DNA of 64,000 nucleotides. It comes from Betaproteobacteria bacterium HGW-Betaproteobacteria-16 (GTDB lineage Bacteria > Pseudomonadota > Gammaproteobacteria > Burkholderiales > Burkholderiaceae_C). The number at the start of each line of letters is the position of its first letter. Within the stretch, counting starts at the first letter, position 1. Shown here piece by piece: positions 27,827 through 37,237 of this stretch. The stretch covers positions 1-64,000 of the forward strand of contig PHCQ01000019.1 of the NCBI GenBank assembly GCA_002840835.1. Reading direction: 5' to 3'. The notes below the pieces were generated by a model. That model saw nothing but the letters and a program-made list of their open reading frames with translations, had not been told where the DNA came from and ran no database searches. Position numbers and translations under genes: made by a program.

Positions 27827-29254
27827 TCAATCTCCTCCCCAAGGCAGCATCAAGGTCAAAGTCAGCAGGCGGCGGAACTCCGGTTCGAATTCATCGATGA
27901 TTTTTTGCGGATCGGGGCACAGCGTGGTGTCGGCGATCACGCCAAACTGAACCCCCCCGCCGTAGCTCAGGATCGACACGCCCAGCCCCACGGTGCCGGA
28001 TTGCGGCACCCAGAACATCGTCTGCTCCAGCGTGGACCCGCAAACCTTGAGTTTCTCGCTCGGCCCGGGCACGTTGGTCATGACGGCCGTGGTCTTGCGC
28101 CCGAACAGGCTGAGCAGGGCGTCTTGCGCCGGCTTGATCAGCAGGCCAGCGACCGACAGCAGCCCGAAGGTCAATAGAGGCTGGAGGCTGCCCTTGAGGC
28201 TGGTCATGCGGGCGCGAACCGCCAGCGCGCGTTCGATGGGGTTGTCCAGGCCAATCGGCAGCACCAATGGCACAAGACCAAACCGGTTGCCCAGTTTCCA
28301 TGCGTCGGACATGGGCCGCAGATTGATCGGCACCATGGCTCGAATCTCCTGCCCTCGGGGGTCATCGCCCTGGTGCCGCAGGTAGGCGCCAATGGCGCCG
28401 GCCACGCAGCTCAACAGCACATCGTTGATGGAGCACTTCAATGCCTTGCTGATCGCCTTCACCTCGTCGAGCGGGAGGGGTTCGCACCAGGCGACCCGCT
28501 TTTGCTGGCCGGGCTGGCCTTTGAGCCGGGTAGGGGAGTCGTCGGGCATGAGGGCCAGCGCGGCCAGATCGCTGGCCAGTTGCCCGCCAATGCGCGCGAT
28601 ATCCATGGCCTGGCCCAAGGTGTCGCTCAGGCCCTGTTGCGGCGAGGCGAGCATGGACAGCGATTTTGCAGCGCCGCCACCGGCCACTTCCAGTGCGCGC
28701 GCGGTCAGGTCGCCCAAAGGACGGATCAACGAATCGGCCACCCAGTCTTCTGCCGCTTCCATGCCCGCTCGGGCGGTCTTGCGTGATTTGCGTTGGGGCG
28801 GGGGCGCGCCACCGTCGACCAGACTCATCATCACGCTGATGAGCGCGATCCCGTCGGCGATGCAGTGGTGGATGCGTGCAACCAGTGCGGAGCCTCCCTG
28901 GTAATGTTCAACGAGCTCGAACTGCCACAGCGGATGATCGTGATCGAGTGGCTGCATGGTCAGGTGCGCCACGCGGGCTTGCAGGGCCGCCTGTTCGCTC
29001 TGCCCTTTCTGGCGTTCGAGCGGGCGTGCAAGCACATGCCTTTCGAGCCGGAAGTCCGGATCGTCCGCCCAGTGGGCGCCCGTTGCATCCTGGCGGGCGA
29101 TCTGCACAAACCGGCGGTAGGGCAACAGGCGCTCGCGCACGCGTTCGCTCAGGGCGGCCAGCGTGATGCCCGGTCGCAGTACCCAGACCCCGACAATCAT
29201 CATCAGGTTGGACGACGAGTCCATGCGCAACCAGGCCGTGTCGACCTTGCTCAT
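27827..29254 (-). CDS. Wax ester synthase / acyl-CoA:diacylglycerol acyltransferase (WS/DGAT)
   Basis: Membrane-associated O-acyltransferase of 475 residues that esterifies fatty alcohols or diacylglycerol with acyl-CoA to make wax esters or triacylglycerol. The catalytic motif HHCIADG (HHxxxDG) is in ALVARIHHCIADGIALISV. The N-terminal MSKVDTAWLRMDSSSNLMMI and the later NLRPMSDAWKLGNRFGL and MTNVPGPSEKLKVCG blocks are typical of the family. AAGGGG lies 6 bases before ATG 29254, and starting there gives the standard length. The frame stays open to GTG 29428, adding 58 Arg/Pro/Ala-rich residues of doubtful reality. A fatty acyl-CoA reductase gene lies 12 kb away. Confidence 0.92.
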   Translation of the reverse strand: MSKVDTAWLRMDSSSNLMMIVGVWVLRPGITLAALSERVRERLLPYRRFVQIARQDATGAHWADDPDFRLERHVLARPLERQKGQSEQAALQARVAHLTMQPLDHDHPLWQFELVEHYQGGSALVARIHHCIADGIALISVMMSLVDGGAPPPQRKSRKTARAGMEAAEDWVADSLIRPLGDLTARALEVAGGGAAKSLSMLASPQQGLSDTLGQAMDIARIGGQLASDLAALALMPDDSPTRLKGQPGQQKRVAWCEPLPLDEVKAISKALKCSINDVLLSCVAGAIGAYLRHQGDDPRGQEIRAMVPINLRPMSDAWKLGNRFGLVPLVLPIGLDNPIERALAVRARMTSLKGSLQPLLTFGLLSVAGLLIKPAQDALLSLFGRKTTAVMTNVPGPSEKLKVCGSTLEQTMFWVPQSGTVGLGVSILSYGGGVQFGVIADTTLCPDPQKIIDEFEPEFRRLLTLTLMLPWGGD

Positions 29255-29680
29255 GCGTTCCCCTTCAAGTCCCAGGCTGTTGGCAAGCGACGGTCTGGCT
29301 TGAGGTGCCCGGGTCTTGGTTGCCGGGGCGTCTCTCTGCGGAACGGATGCCCTCTTTCGACGGGGCAAGGGAGCGGCCGCAGCTGGCGTGGCGGGGTGAG
29401 CAGCTGGGCGGCGAACGCGCTGAACCATGGTGTCTCCTGCGGCCCTGTGCCCGCCCGATCGGCGCGATCGCGTGCGGCTGGGGCGGGTTGTTGTTGTGAG
29501 AGTTTCGCCTCTATTCTGCCGTCAGGTCAGCACGTAAGATACCGGGCGAACCCCACGGAGATCGTCAACACGTTCTTTGGCCGACATTGTCCGGGCACTT
29601 GTCCGATCTCATCACGGTGACCCTGCGGGGCGCACTGACCCGCCTTCACTGACGCCGATCCATTCCAACAGGAGACCTTC
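29255..29680. other. Divergent intergenic region between WS/DGAT and ACBP genes
   Basis: About 425 bases, presumably holding both promoters. The left part is open in the WS/DGAT frame but is Arg/Pro/Ala-rich and reads as leader. No strong promoter or palindrome was recognised. A clear ribosome binding site, CAGGAGACC, sits just before the ACBP gene. Confidence 0.4.
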
Positions 29681-29935
29681 ATGTCCGATCTCAAAGCCCG
29701 CTTCGAAGCCGCCGTTGCCAACTCCAAGAACCTCAGTGAGCGCCCCGACAATGCCACGCTGCTGAAGATCTACGCGCTCTACAAACAGGCGACCGCTGGC
29801 GACAATGCCGACAAGAAGCCCGGCTTCGGTGACATGGTGGGGCGGGCCAAGTGGGATGCCTGGAACGGACTCAAGGGCGTGTCCAGTGACGACGCCATGC
29901 AGCAGTACGTGGACCTGATCGAGAGCCTCAGCTGA
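29681..29935 (+). CDS. Acyl-CoA-binding protein (ACBP)
   Basis: An 84-residue four-helix cytosolic protein that binds long-chain acyl-CoA. The family motif is nearly complete: LLKIYALYKQATAGDNA, then KPGFGDMVGRAKWDAWNGLK, with the ligand-binding Tyr and Lys residues of the YxLYKQ and KWDAW blocks. AGGAG lies 8 bases before ATG 29681. It is divergent from WS/DGAT, to which it could deliver acyl-CoA, and is followed by a terminator. Confidence 0.95.
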   Translation: MSDLKARFEAAVANSKNLSERPDNATLLKIYALYKQATAGDNADKKPGFGDMVGRAKWDAWNGLKGVSSDDAMQQYVDLIESLS

Positions 29936-29969
29936 TCGTCCGAATCAGGTAACGCATTCCTGCACAAAG

Positions 29970-30001
29970 GGCCACCGAGACCATCTCAGGTGGCCTTTTT
30001 C
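29970..30001. terminator. Terminator shared by ACBP and the convergent PHA-granule gene
   Basis: GGCCACC (29970-29976) pairs with GGTGGCC (29989-29995), with an inner GAGA/TCTC extension, followed by five T residues on the plus strand. It overlaps the stop codon of the minus-strand gene at 29986. Confidence 0.8.
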
Positions 30002-30321
30002 TTGGGGGCCGCCTTTTTGGCGGCAGGTTTCTTCGCTGCCAGCAGGGCGTCGAGGTTCTTCACGATCTCGTCCTCGATCCGGTCCTTGAACGCCCCCAGC
30101 AGGAAGCCCAGCCGGGCATCCAGTTCGAAGTGATCGTTCGACACCTTGAGCGTGCCGGTGACGCCGGAGCGCGTGAACTGCACCTCGTCGCAGGTGTCGC
30201 TTTCTTCGTAGGTGCAGCTCATGTCGAATTGATCTTCGGCCTGTTCGGCCCATTGCCAGGCCACCTTGCGGGCGCCGGTGAGGCCAAGGTGGTGGTTGCG
30301 CCGGATGTGGATGTCTGCCAT
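29986..30321 (-). CDS. Polyhydroxyalkanoic acid system family protein (PHA granule region)
   Basis: A 111-residue protein starting MADIHIRRNHHLGLTGARKV, the start typical of the PHA_gran_rgn family. The body is DEVQFTRSGVTGTLKVSNDH followed by FELDARLGFLLGAF, and the Lys/Ala-rich tail (AAKKPAAKKAAPKKKA) resembles those of PhaF-type granule proteins that touch DNA. The gene starts 22 bases after the aminopeptidase stop and is the last gene of a three-gene minus-strand unit. Role inferred from family: a PHA granule-associated or stress-related protein. Confidence 0.82.
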   Translation of the reverse strand: MADIHIRRNHHLGLTGARKVAWQWAEQAEDQFDMSCTYEESDTCDEVQFTRSGVTGTLKVSNDHFELDARLGFLLGAFKDRIEDEIVKNLDALLAAKKPAAKKAAPKKKAT

Positions 30322-30343
30322 GGATGCGTCCTGTTTGGCTGGT

Positions 30344-31453
30344 TCAGTGGTGGGGGGTTGGGTGCGTGGCCGCGGTCTTCAGTGCCGCTGCGGCCATGCG
30401 CCTGAGCTGTTCGTGCCGCTCATCCATCGGTTGTTTGCTCAGCTCGCGAACCGCATCGTAAAACCGCGCGAAGTCGCTTCCCTCGCGTTCGAACAACGCC
30501 TCGAATCCGGGCACCAGTTCGTCGTAGGCGGCCTGGGTGGCGAACATCGCGTTGTTGGCGCGTGCGACCCAGGCGTCGTAGCCGGGGTAGCCGCCCCAGC
30601 GTTGCCTGGCGGCTTCGTATTCCTGACGAAAGAGCGACATGGCCGCCATTTTCTGCCGAAGTTTGGCCGCGTCGTCCAGCGTCGGATCCGTGTAGATGGT
30701 CTGCAGCCGCGCGCGTGCTGCGAGGGTCAGGGCGCGAAACTCACGGCGGCGGGCATCAAAGGTGGCGTACGCGGCCTTCGCCTGATCGCCGGCCTGCTGC
30801 GACAGCCAGCGCGCGCCACCCAGCCTTTCCACCGCAGTGGCGAACGACTCGTTGAACATGGTGTCGTTCTTTGCATACACCACCTGATGGGCCAGCTCAT
30901 GAAACACAATGCGGGCCAGCTCACCTTCCGGGTAGCCAATGAAGGTGTTGAGCAAGGGGTCGCCACCGGCCCAGTTCATCCAGCCCAGGGTGGAATACGC
31001 CGGAACAGGGTAGATGGCCACATCCAGCTCGCGGGGCAGGCTGTCGGCAAAGGCCCGGGCATCGGCCTCGCTGTAATAGCCCCGGTAGCCCACACAGCCC
31101 ACCACGGGAAAGCACCAGTTGTTCAGGGTGAGTTCCAGCGCAGGCGCTGCAACCACGTTGTAGACGGCGGCACGGCGTTGCAGGTCGGCGTAGCGTCGGT
31201 AGCTGGCGTTGTCGGGCAGGGCCAGCACATTGGCCGCAAAGTCCCGGATGCGTTGTGCGGTGGCCAGGCGGGTCTTGAGTGCTGCGGGCGTCTGTTCGTC
31301 TTCAATCCAGGTCTGCACCGGGCGGGCCGCCCGCATCAGCTGCAGATGACCTGTGACCGACTGCCAGTAGTAGCCCACGCCGGTGGTGGGGCTGGCGCAG
31401 CCCCCCAGGCTGGCGCTGAGCAACATGGCGGCCAGCACCCTGGGCACGATCAT
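30344..31453 (-). CDS. Lipoprotein aminopeptidase with HEXXH zinc motif (DUF/Pfam 'Aminopep' type)
   Basis: A 369-residue putative metallopeptidase. The lipoprotein signal is MIVPRVLAAMLLSASLGG followed by Cys19. The mature part matches the predicted-aminopeptidase family: GYYWQSVTGHLQLMRAARPV, then VPAYSTLGWMNWAGGDPLLN. The zinc motif is HELAHQ in ARIVFHELAHQVVYAKND, with a following NESFATAVE supplying the probable third ligand. ATG 31453 shares one base with the stop of the upstream oxidoreductase gene (TGATG), and GGAG lies 8 bases before it, so translation is probably coupled. Substrate unknown; placed on the periplasmic side. Confidence 0.85.
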   Translation of the reverse strand: MIVPRVLAAMLLSASLGGCASPTTGVGYYWQSVTGHLQLMRAARPVQTWIEDEQTPAALKTRLATAQRIRDFAANVLALPDNASYRRYADLQRRAAVYNVVAAPALELTLNNWCFPVVGCVGYRGYYSEADARAFADSLPRELDVAIYPVPAYSTLGWMNWAGGDPLLNTFIGYPEGELARIVFHELAHQVVYAKNDTMFNESFATAVERLGGARWLSQQAGDQAKAAYATFDARRREFRALTLAARARLQTIYTDPTLDDAAKLRQKMAAMSLFRQEYEAARQRWGGYPGYDAWVARANNAMFATQAAYDELVPGFEALFEREGSDFARFYDAVRELSKQPMDERHEQLRRMAAAALKTAATHPTPHH

Positions 31454-33498
31454 CAGGCAGACTCCGTGAGCGGTTGGACGTCGACCGCGCAGTCGTAGAA
31501 CACCGGTCCACGGCCCAGGTCGGTGAGGCGCTGGCTGGTGACCTCGTTCACATTGGTGCCGAAGGCGCCGAGCTTGCGCCACCAGATGCCCAGGCCATTG
31601 ACCACGCCCGGGCGCGCCCGGCGCGACACCTCGGCCTTGCAGCGGTATTCGCCCCGGTCGTTGAAGATGCGCACCATGGTGCCAGACGCGATGCCGCGGG
31701 CCAGGGCGTCGTCGGCGTGCATTTCCAGCACGGGTTCGCCTTCGATGTCGCGCAGGCTCGTCACATTCACGAAGCTGGAGTTGAGGAAGTTGCGCGCCGG
31801 GGGCGAGATCATGGCCAGGGGGTACGAATCACCGGCAGCTGGCGATTCATAGTTGGGCAGATGGTCCGGCAGGCCATCCAGGCCCTGGGCTGCCAGGCGT
31901 TCACTGAAGAATTCGCAACGTCCGGACGGGGTGGGGAAATGGCCCTGCGCGAAAGGCGCATCAGGCACCGGCAGCGTGGCAAAGCCGGTCTGGAGCAACT
32001 GGTCGAAGTCGACCGCATCGCCGAACGCGGTGCGGCACAACGTGAGGTCGTCCTCTTCGAAGCAGGGGTCGTCAAAACCCATGCGCCGTGCCAGGGCGCG
32101 GAAGATGTCGGTGTTGGTGCGGGCTTCGCCCAGCGGCTCGATGGCCGGCCGATTGAGGAGCACGTCGGTGTGGCCGTAGCTGGCGTGGATGTCCCAGTGT
32201 TCAAGCTGCGTGGTGGCCGGCAGGATGTAGTCGGCGTGGTCGGCGGTGTCGGTCTTGAAGTGTTCGAGCACCACGGTGAACAGGTCTTCGCGGGCAAAAC
32301 CCTGGACGACCTTGGTTGATTCAGGCGCCACCGCCACCGGGTTGCTGTTGTAGACGATCAGGGCTTCGATCTTGTGGCCGAAGGTGGGCGAGGCTTCGCG
32401 CAGCAGATCGTCGCCGATGGTGCTCATGTTGATGGTGCGCGGGGTGCGACCGGCCAGCAGATCGGGGCGCTGCAGCGCCGCGCGCCGGATCGGGAAAAAC
32501 CCGGAAGACGACAGCAGCAGGCCGCCCGCGCGGTGGCGCCAGGCGCCCACCAGGGCCGGCAGGCAGGCGATGGCGCGCACGGCGTTGCCGCCACCGCGCA
32601 CGCGCTGCATGCCGTAGTTCAGGCGAATGGCCGCCGGCCGGCTCGTGCCGTAGGCCTGGGCAAGATCCTTGATCTGCTGTTCAGGCACACCGCAGACCTC
32701 GGCCGCTCGCTTTGGCGGCCACTTCAGGGCGCGTTCGCGCAGTTGCTCCCAGCCCAGGGTGTGGCGGCTGATGTAGTCGTGGTCCAGCCAGTCGTGGGTT
32801 ATGAGTTCGTGCATCACAGCCAGCGCCAGGGCCGCATCGGTGCCAGGGCGCAGGGCGATGTGCTCGTGGCACTTGTCGGCGGTTTCGCTGCGGCGCGGGT
32901 CGATGCAGATCAATCGTGCGCCATTGCGCTTGGCCTGCTGTGCGTGGCGCCAGAAGTGCAGGTTGCTGGCGATCGAGTTGCTGCCCCAGATCAGGATCAG
33001 GCCGGCCTCGGCGAAATGCTCCACCTTCATGCCGACCTTGCCACCGAGGGTGTGCACCAGGCCTTCGCCGCCGGCATTGGCGCAGATGGTGCGGTCCAGC
33101 AACGAAGCGCCCAGGCGGTGAAAGAAGCGCGCCGCCATGCCTTCGCCCTGCACCTGGCCCATGGTGCCGGCGTAGCTGTAGGGCTGAATGGCTTCAGGGT
33201 TCCGCGCCGCAATGGCCTGAAGTTTGGAGGCGATGTCGCTCAGTGCGGTGTCCCAGTCCACCCGTTCGAACTGGCCGCTGCCCTTGGCGCCAGCGCGGCG
33301 CAAGGGGTGCAACAGGCGCTCAGGGTGGTAGGTGCGTTCGGTGTAGCGCGAAACCTTGGTGCACAGCGCACCATCGGTGTGGGCGTGTTCGGCGTTGCCC
33401 TGCACGCGGACGGCCACGCCGTTCTCCACGGTGGTGATCAGGGCGCAGGTGTCGGGGCAATCGTGGGGGCAGGCGCCACGGACGGCGAGGGTGTTCAT
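31453..33498 (-). CDS. Molybdopterin-dependent oxidoreductase with N-terminal [4Fe-4S] domain
   Basis: A 681-residue cytoplasmic-looking member of the DMSO reductase superfamily, with no Tat signal. The iron-sulfur ligands are in CPHDCPDTC near the N-terminus and a later GALCTK Cys. The molybdopterin domains follow, with ANAGGEGLVHTLGGKVGMK, GLILIWGSNSIASNLHFWRH and, near the end, PPARNFLNSSFVNVTSLR, the cofactor-binding C-terminal domain. ATG 33498 is chosen because the iron-sulfur motif follows within ten residues; the open frame reaches 33603. Neither electron-transfer subunits nor a substrate are suggested by the neighbours. A bis-MGD oxidoreductase of unknown substrate. Confidence 0.88.
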   Translation of the reverse strand: MNTLAVRGACPHDCPDTCALITTVENGVAVRVQGNAEHAHTDGALCTKVSRYTERTYHPERLLHPLRRAGAKGSGQFERVDWDTALSDIASKLQAIAARNPEAIQPYSYAGTMGQVQGEGMAARFFHRLGASLLDRTICANAGGEGLVHTLGGKVGMKVEHFAEAGLILIWGSNSIASNLHFWRHAQQAKRNGARLICIDPRRSETADKCHEHIALRPGTDAALALAVMHELITHDWLDHDYISRHTLGWEQLRERALKWPPKRAAEVCGVPEQQIKDLAQAYGTSRPAAIRLNYGMQRVRGGGNAVRAIACLPALVGAWRHRAGGLLLSSSGFFPIRRAALQRPDLLAGRTPRTINMSTIGDDLLREASPTFGHKIEALIVYNSNPVAVAPESTKVVQGFAREDLFTVVLEHFKTDTADHADYILPATTQLEHWDIHASYGHTDVLLNRPAIEPLGEARTNTDIFRALARRMGFDDPCFEEDDLTLCRTAFGDAVDFDQLLQTGFATLPVPDAPFAQGHFPTPSGRCEFFSERLAAQGLDGLPDHLPNYESPAAGDSYPLAMISPPARNFLNSSFVNVTSLRDIEGEPVLEMHADDALARGIASGTMVRIFNDRGEYRCKAEVSRRARPGVVNGLGIWWRKLGAFGTNVNEVTSQRLTDLGRGPVFYDCAVDVQPLTESA

Positions 33499-33634
33499 GG
33501 TGGACGTCGGATCGTTGTCGCCGGAGGTCGGGAGAGTGGGGTGGCTCGCGGTTCTTATGTTATATGCTGCATAGGAAACGCCCTTGCGGCGCCCACGATT
33601 CAAAAGCTGGAAAACAGCATATCAGGAGAATGCC
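33499..33634. promoter_or_regulatory. Divergent promoter region between oxidoreductase and binding-protein genes
   Basis: This 136-base gap contains an AT-rich island with TATGTTATA and the near-palindrome TATGC-T-GCATA (33563-33573), which may hold a -10 element and an operator. AGGAG precedes the plus-strand ATG by 6 bases. Confidence 0.35.
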
Positions 33635-34786
33635 ATGCAGCGTCGTCAAGCGCTTTCCACGGTGTGCAAGCTGGTCGGATCATCTGCGCTGGGCGCGTGG
33701 ACAGGGGCGGCGATGGCCCAGAGTTCGGGTGTGAGCGACAACCGCATCCTGCTCGGGCAGTCGGCCCCGTTTTCGGGGGCGGCGGAGCAGCTCGGCCTGC
33801 AGTTTTATCTGGGTGCCCAGCTCTACTTTGAAGCCCTCAATGCCAAAGGCGGCGTCAATGGGCGAAACATTGAAATCAAGCGGCTGGACGATGGGTACGA
33901 GCCGGAGCGCTGCGTGGCCAATACCCGTCAGTTGATTGACGAGGGGGTGTTCGCGCTCTTTGGCTACATCGGCACGCCCACGGGTGTGGTCGCGCTGCCA
34001 CTGGCCACCGAAGCCAAGGTGCCGTTTTTTGCACCGTTCACCGGCGCCGAGGCGCTTCGAACGCCGTTCAACCGCTATGCGATTCACGTGCGTGCGTCCT
34101 ACTTTGATGAAACCGCCGCCATCGTCCGCCAGACCACATCGACCGGCATCAAGAAGATCGCTGTCTTCTACCAGAATGACGCATACGGCAAGGCGGGTCT
34201 GGAGGGCGTGACCCGTGCCCTGAAGGAGCTGAATTCGGCACCCGTGTCCACGGGCACGGTCGAGCGCAATACCACCGATGTCGAAAAGGCGGTGAACGAC
34301 ATCATGGCCCAGCGTCCCGAGTCCATTGTGCAGATCAGCGCCTACAAGTCCTGCGCGGCGTTCATCCGCCTGGCCCGCAAGCGCGGATTTGTGGGCAATT
34401 TCTACAACGTGTCATTTGTGGGCACACAGGCCTTGCTCGACGAACTGGGCGCCGACGCCAGGGGTGTGGTGGTCAGTCAGGTCATGCCATTTCCCTACGC
34501 GCCGATTTCGCCCATTGCCGGTGAGTACCTGGCCGCGCAGAAGGCCAAGACCGGGCAATCACCCAATTACTCCAGCATGGAGGGGTTTGTGGCGGCCAAG
34601 GTGTTCACGGAAGGTGTGCGCCGGGCCGGCCGCAACCTGAACCGGGAAGGCTTCATTGCCGCGGTGCAAAGCATCCGCAACCTGGACCTCGGTGGTTTCC
34701 CTGTCGACTTTGGCCCCAACAAGCACACCGGGTCCAAGTTCGTGGATCTGACGCTGCTGACCGCCGATGGCCGGATTCGGCGCTGA
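33635..34786 (+). CDS. ABC transporter substrate-binding protein, branched-chain amino acid type (orphan)
   Basis: A 383-residue periplasmic binding protein of the Leu/Ile/Val-binding (type I) fold. The signal sequence is MQRRQALSTVCKLVGSSALG up to about AMA. The mature part begins SDNRILLGQSAPFSGAAEQL and has AKGGVNGRNIEIKRLDDGYE, GYIGTPTGVVALPLATEAK and IAVFYQNDAYGKAGLEG, all typical of LivJ-like proteins. AGGAG precedes ATG 33635. No permease or ATPase genes are near, so it is an orphan that uses a distant transporter or serves as a sensor. An M20 peptidase follows 121 bases downstream; the ligand might be an N-acyl amino acid, by context only. Confidence 0.9.
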   Translation: MQRRQALSTVCKLVGSSALGAWTGAAMAQSSGVSDNRILLGQSAPFSGAAEQLGLQFYLGAQLYFEALNAKGGVNGRNIEIKRLDDGYEPERCVANTRQLIDEGVFALFGYIGTPTGVVALPLATEAKVPFFAPFTGAEALRTPFNRYAIHVRASYFDETAAIVRQTTSTGIKKIAVFYQNDAYGKAGLEGVTRALKELNSAPVSTGTVERNTTDVEKAVNDIMAQRPESIVQISAYKSCAAFIRLARKRGFVGNFYNVSFVGTQALLDELGADARGVVVSQVMPFPYAPISPIAGEYLAAQKAKTGQSPNYSSMEGFVAAKVFTEGVRRAGRNLNREGFIAAVQSIRNLDLGGFPVDFGPNKHTGSKFVDLTLLTADGRIRR

Positions 34787-34907
34787 GGGCCGCTGACACG
34801 CCCCAGGGATTGAGGGGTTGTCGCCGATGGGGCGGCAGTTCGGCGGTCTGGTTGGGTACCATGGGTGATTCTTCATTGCAACTGGCGCTGGTGTGCCGGG
34901 AGACCCC

Positions 34908-36125
34908 ATGCAACTCATTGACTCCATCCTGACCCAGGCCGCTTCCATCGCGGCCGTTCGACGTGACATTCACGCCCACCCAGAACTCTGTTTTCAGGAG
35001 GTACGCACCGCCGATGTGGTGGCCAGCAAGCTGACCGAATGGGGTATCGAGGTGCATCGAGGTCTGGGCACCACCGGTCTGGTGGGCGTGGTGCACGGCC
35101 GCGACGGCGGTGCCTGCGGCCGGGCCATTGGCCTGCGTGCCGACATGGATGCCTTGCCCATGCAGGAGCACAACACCTTCGCCCATGCCAGCCAGCATGC
35201 CGGCAAGATGCACGCCTGTGGCCATGATGGTCACACCGCCATGCTGCTGGCCGCCGCACAGCACTTCGCCAAGCACCGCAACTTCGATGGCACGGTCTAC
35301 CTGATCTTCCAGCCGGCCGAAGAGGGCGGCGGCGGTGCCCGCGAAATGATCAAGGACGGCCTGTTCGACAAGTTCCCGGTGGAGGCGGTGTTTGGCATGC
35401 ACAACTGGCCCGGCCTGCCGGTGGGCACTTTTGCGGCGAGTCCGGGCCCGGTCATGGCGTCGAGCAACGAGTTCCACATCGTGATCCGCGGCAAGGGCGC
35501 GCATGCCGCGTTGCCACACAACGGCATCGACCCGATCCCGGTGGCATGCCAGATGGTGCAGGCCTTCCAGACCATCATCACGCGCAACAAGAAGCCGGTG
35601 GATGCCGGCGTGATCTCGGTGACCATGATCCACACCGGTGAGGCCACCAATGTGGTGCCCGATAGCTGCGAGATCCAGGGCACGGTGCGCACCTTCACTT
35701 ACGAGGTGCTGGACCTGATTGAGAAGCGCATGAAAGAAATCGCCGAGCACACCTGTGCTGCCTTCGACGCCACGGTGGAGTTCCAGTTCAAGCGCAACTA
35801 CCCGCCCACCATCAACCACGCGGTGGAAACCGCGTTTGCACGCGAGGTGATGGCTGAGATCGTGGGCGCCGACAAGGTGGTTGACCAGGAACCCACCATG
35901 GGCGCCGAGGATTTCGCCTACATGCTGCAGGCGCGGCCTGGCTGCTATGCCTTCATTGCCAACGGCGATGGTGCGCACCGCGAAATGGGACACGGCGAGG
36001 GACCTTGCATGCTGCACAACCCGAGCTACGACTTCAACGACGATCTGATCCCCCTGGGCGCCACCTTCTGGGTGCGCCTGAGCGAAAAGTGGTTGGGCCA
36101 ACCACGTGCCGGTGGCGCTGCATGA
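34908..36125 (+). CDS. M20 family amidohydrolase (hippurate hydrolase / N-acyl-amino-acid hydrolase type)
   Basis: A 405-residue zinc/manganese hydrolase of the M20D subfamily that cleaves N-acyl amino acids. The metal-site motif is HACGHDGHTAM (Cys104, His106), with the catalytic/ligand pair Glu138-Glu139 in IFQPAEEGGGGA and a conserved IRGKGAHAALPHNGIDPI dimerisation-domain block. MGAEDFAYML near the end is typical of hippurate hydrolases. GGGAG lies about 5 bases before ATG 34908. It overlaps the next gene by four bases (ATGA), so these two hydrolases are translated together. Confidence 0.92.
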   Translation: MQLIDSILTQAASIAAVRRDIHAHPELCFQEVRTADVVASKLTEWGIEVHRGLGTTGLVGVVHGRDGGACGRAIGLRADMDALPMQEHNTFAHASQHAGKMHACGHDGHTAMLLAAAQHFAKHRNFDGTVYLIFQPAEEGGGGAREMIKDGLFDKFPVEAVFGMHNWPGLPVGTFAASPGPVMASSNEFHIVIRGKGAHAALPHNGIDPIPVACQMVQAFQTIITRNKKPVDAGVISVTMIHTGEATNVVPDSCEIQGTVRTFTYEVLDLIEKRMKEIAEHTCAAFDATVEFQFKRNYPPTINHAVETAFAREVMAEIVGADKVVDQEPTMGAEDFAYMLQARPGCYAFIANGDGAHREMGHGEGPCMLHNPSYDFNDDLIPLGATFWVRLSEKWLGQPRAGGAA

Positions 36126-37222
36126 TGGATCTGCATCAAGCGTTCGCCGCTTCGTACGCACGCGCACGCGTGCAGTTCCTGGAAGGTGCTGCCACCGCCG
36201 GCATGGCCATCACCAGCCACAACCACCCCCTGGCCGGGCGCGACGGCGAGGTGCTGGCCATGGATGTGGCGCTGGACGGTTCGCCTGACGCCGAACGGCT
36301 GCTGGTGATCAGCAGCGCCTGCCATGGCGTGGAAGGGTACTGCGGCTCCGGCGTGCAGGTGTTCGCCGCACACGATGCCGAATGGCGGGAAAAGGCCCAT
36401 GCGGCCGGCGTGGCGGTGCTCTACATCCACGCGTTGAACCCGCACGGATTTTCCTGGGTGCGCCGCGTGACCCATGAAAACGTCGACCTGAACCGCAATT
36501 TCCAGGACTTCGCCCAGCCCCTGCCGGTGAATCCCGCCTACGCAGAACTGCACTCCTTGCTGTTGCCGGACACCTGGCCCCCCAGCGAGGCGAACGAGGC
36601 AGCCATTGGCCGCTTCATTGCAGAGCGTGGACTTGACCAGTACCAGGCAGCGGTGTCGCAGGGGCAGCACGCCTTTGCCGACGGTCTGTTCTATGGTGGC
36701 ACCGAGCCCACCTGGAGCAACGGTACCTTGCGCAAGGTGCTGCGCACCCACGGCGCCCGCGCTCGCCACATCGCCTGGATCGACCTGCACACAGGCCTGG
36801 GCGAGAGTGGTCTGGGCGAGCGCATTTTTGCCGGTGAGGACGATGCCCATGCCGTGGCCCGCGCTCGTGCCTGGTGGGACGGCGGCGGTCAGACGCCGGT
36901 CACCTCCATCTACGACGGCTCTTCCACCTCAGCCAGACTGACCGGCCTGATGTGGGGCGCGATGCCGCAGGAATGCCCGCAGGCCACGTACACCGGCATC
37001 GCCATGGAGTACGGCACGGTGCCCATCACCGAAGTGGTGAACGCCTTGCGCGCCGACCACTGGCTGCACATGCACCCGGATGCGCCTGAGGCATTGAGAC
37101 GGGCGATCAAGCAGCAGATGATGGCCGCCTTCTACGTGGACACGGACGAATGGCGCGCCCAGATCATCACCCAGGCCCGCCAGGCCATGTTCCAGGCAGT
37201 GGATGGCCTGGCAAGCAGCTGA
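36122..37222 (+). CDS. DUF2817 family M14-like metallopeptidase
   Basis: A 366-residue carboxypeptidase-like protein (DUF2817, succinylglutamate desuccinylase/M14 clan). The zinc motif HGVEG (His68, Glu71) is in SSACHGVEGYCGSG, DLNRNF is at about 122-127, and the third ligand is probably His223 in IDLHTGLG. ATG 36122 overlaps the M20 stop (ATGA). ATG 36125 is directly adjacent. Expected to release amino acids or acyl groups; with the M20 enzyme it makes a small two-hydrolase operon. Confidence 0.88.
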   Translation: MMDLHQAFAASYARARVQFLEGAATAGMAITSHNHPLAGRDGEVLAMDVALDGSPDAERLLVISSACHGVEGYCGSGVQVFAAHDAEWREKAHAAGVAVLYIHALNPHGFSWVRRVTHENVDLNRNFQDFAQPLPVNPAYAELHSLLLPDTWPPSEANEAAIGRFIAERGLDQYQAAVSQGQHAFADGLFYGGTEPTWSNGTLRKVLRTHGARARHIAWIDLHTGLGESGLGERIFAGEDDAHAVARARAWWDGGGQTPVTSIYDGSSTSARLTGLMWGAMPQECPQATYTGIAMEYGTVPITEVVNALRADHWLHMHPDAPEALRRAIKQQMMAAFYVDTDEWRAQIITQARQAMFQAVDGLASS

Positions 37223-37237
37223 GAGAGAACCAAGCTC

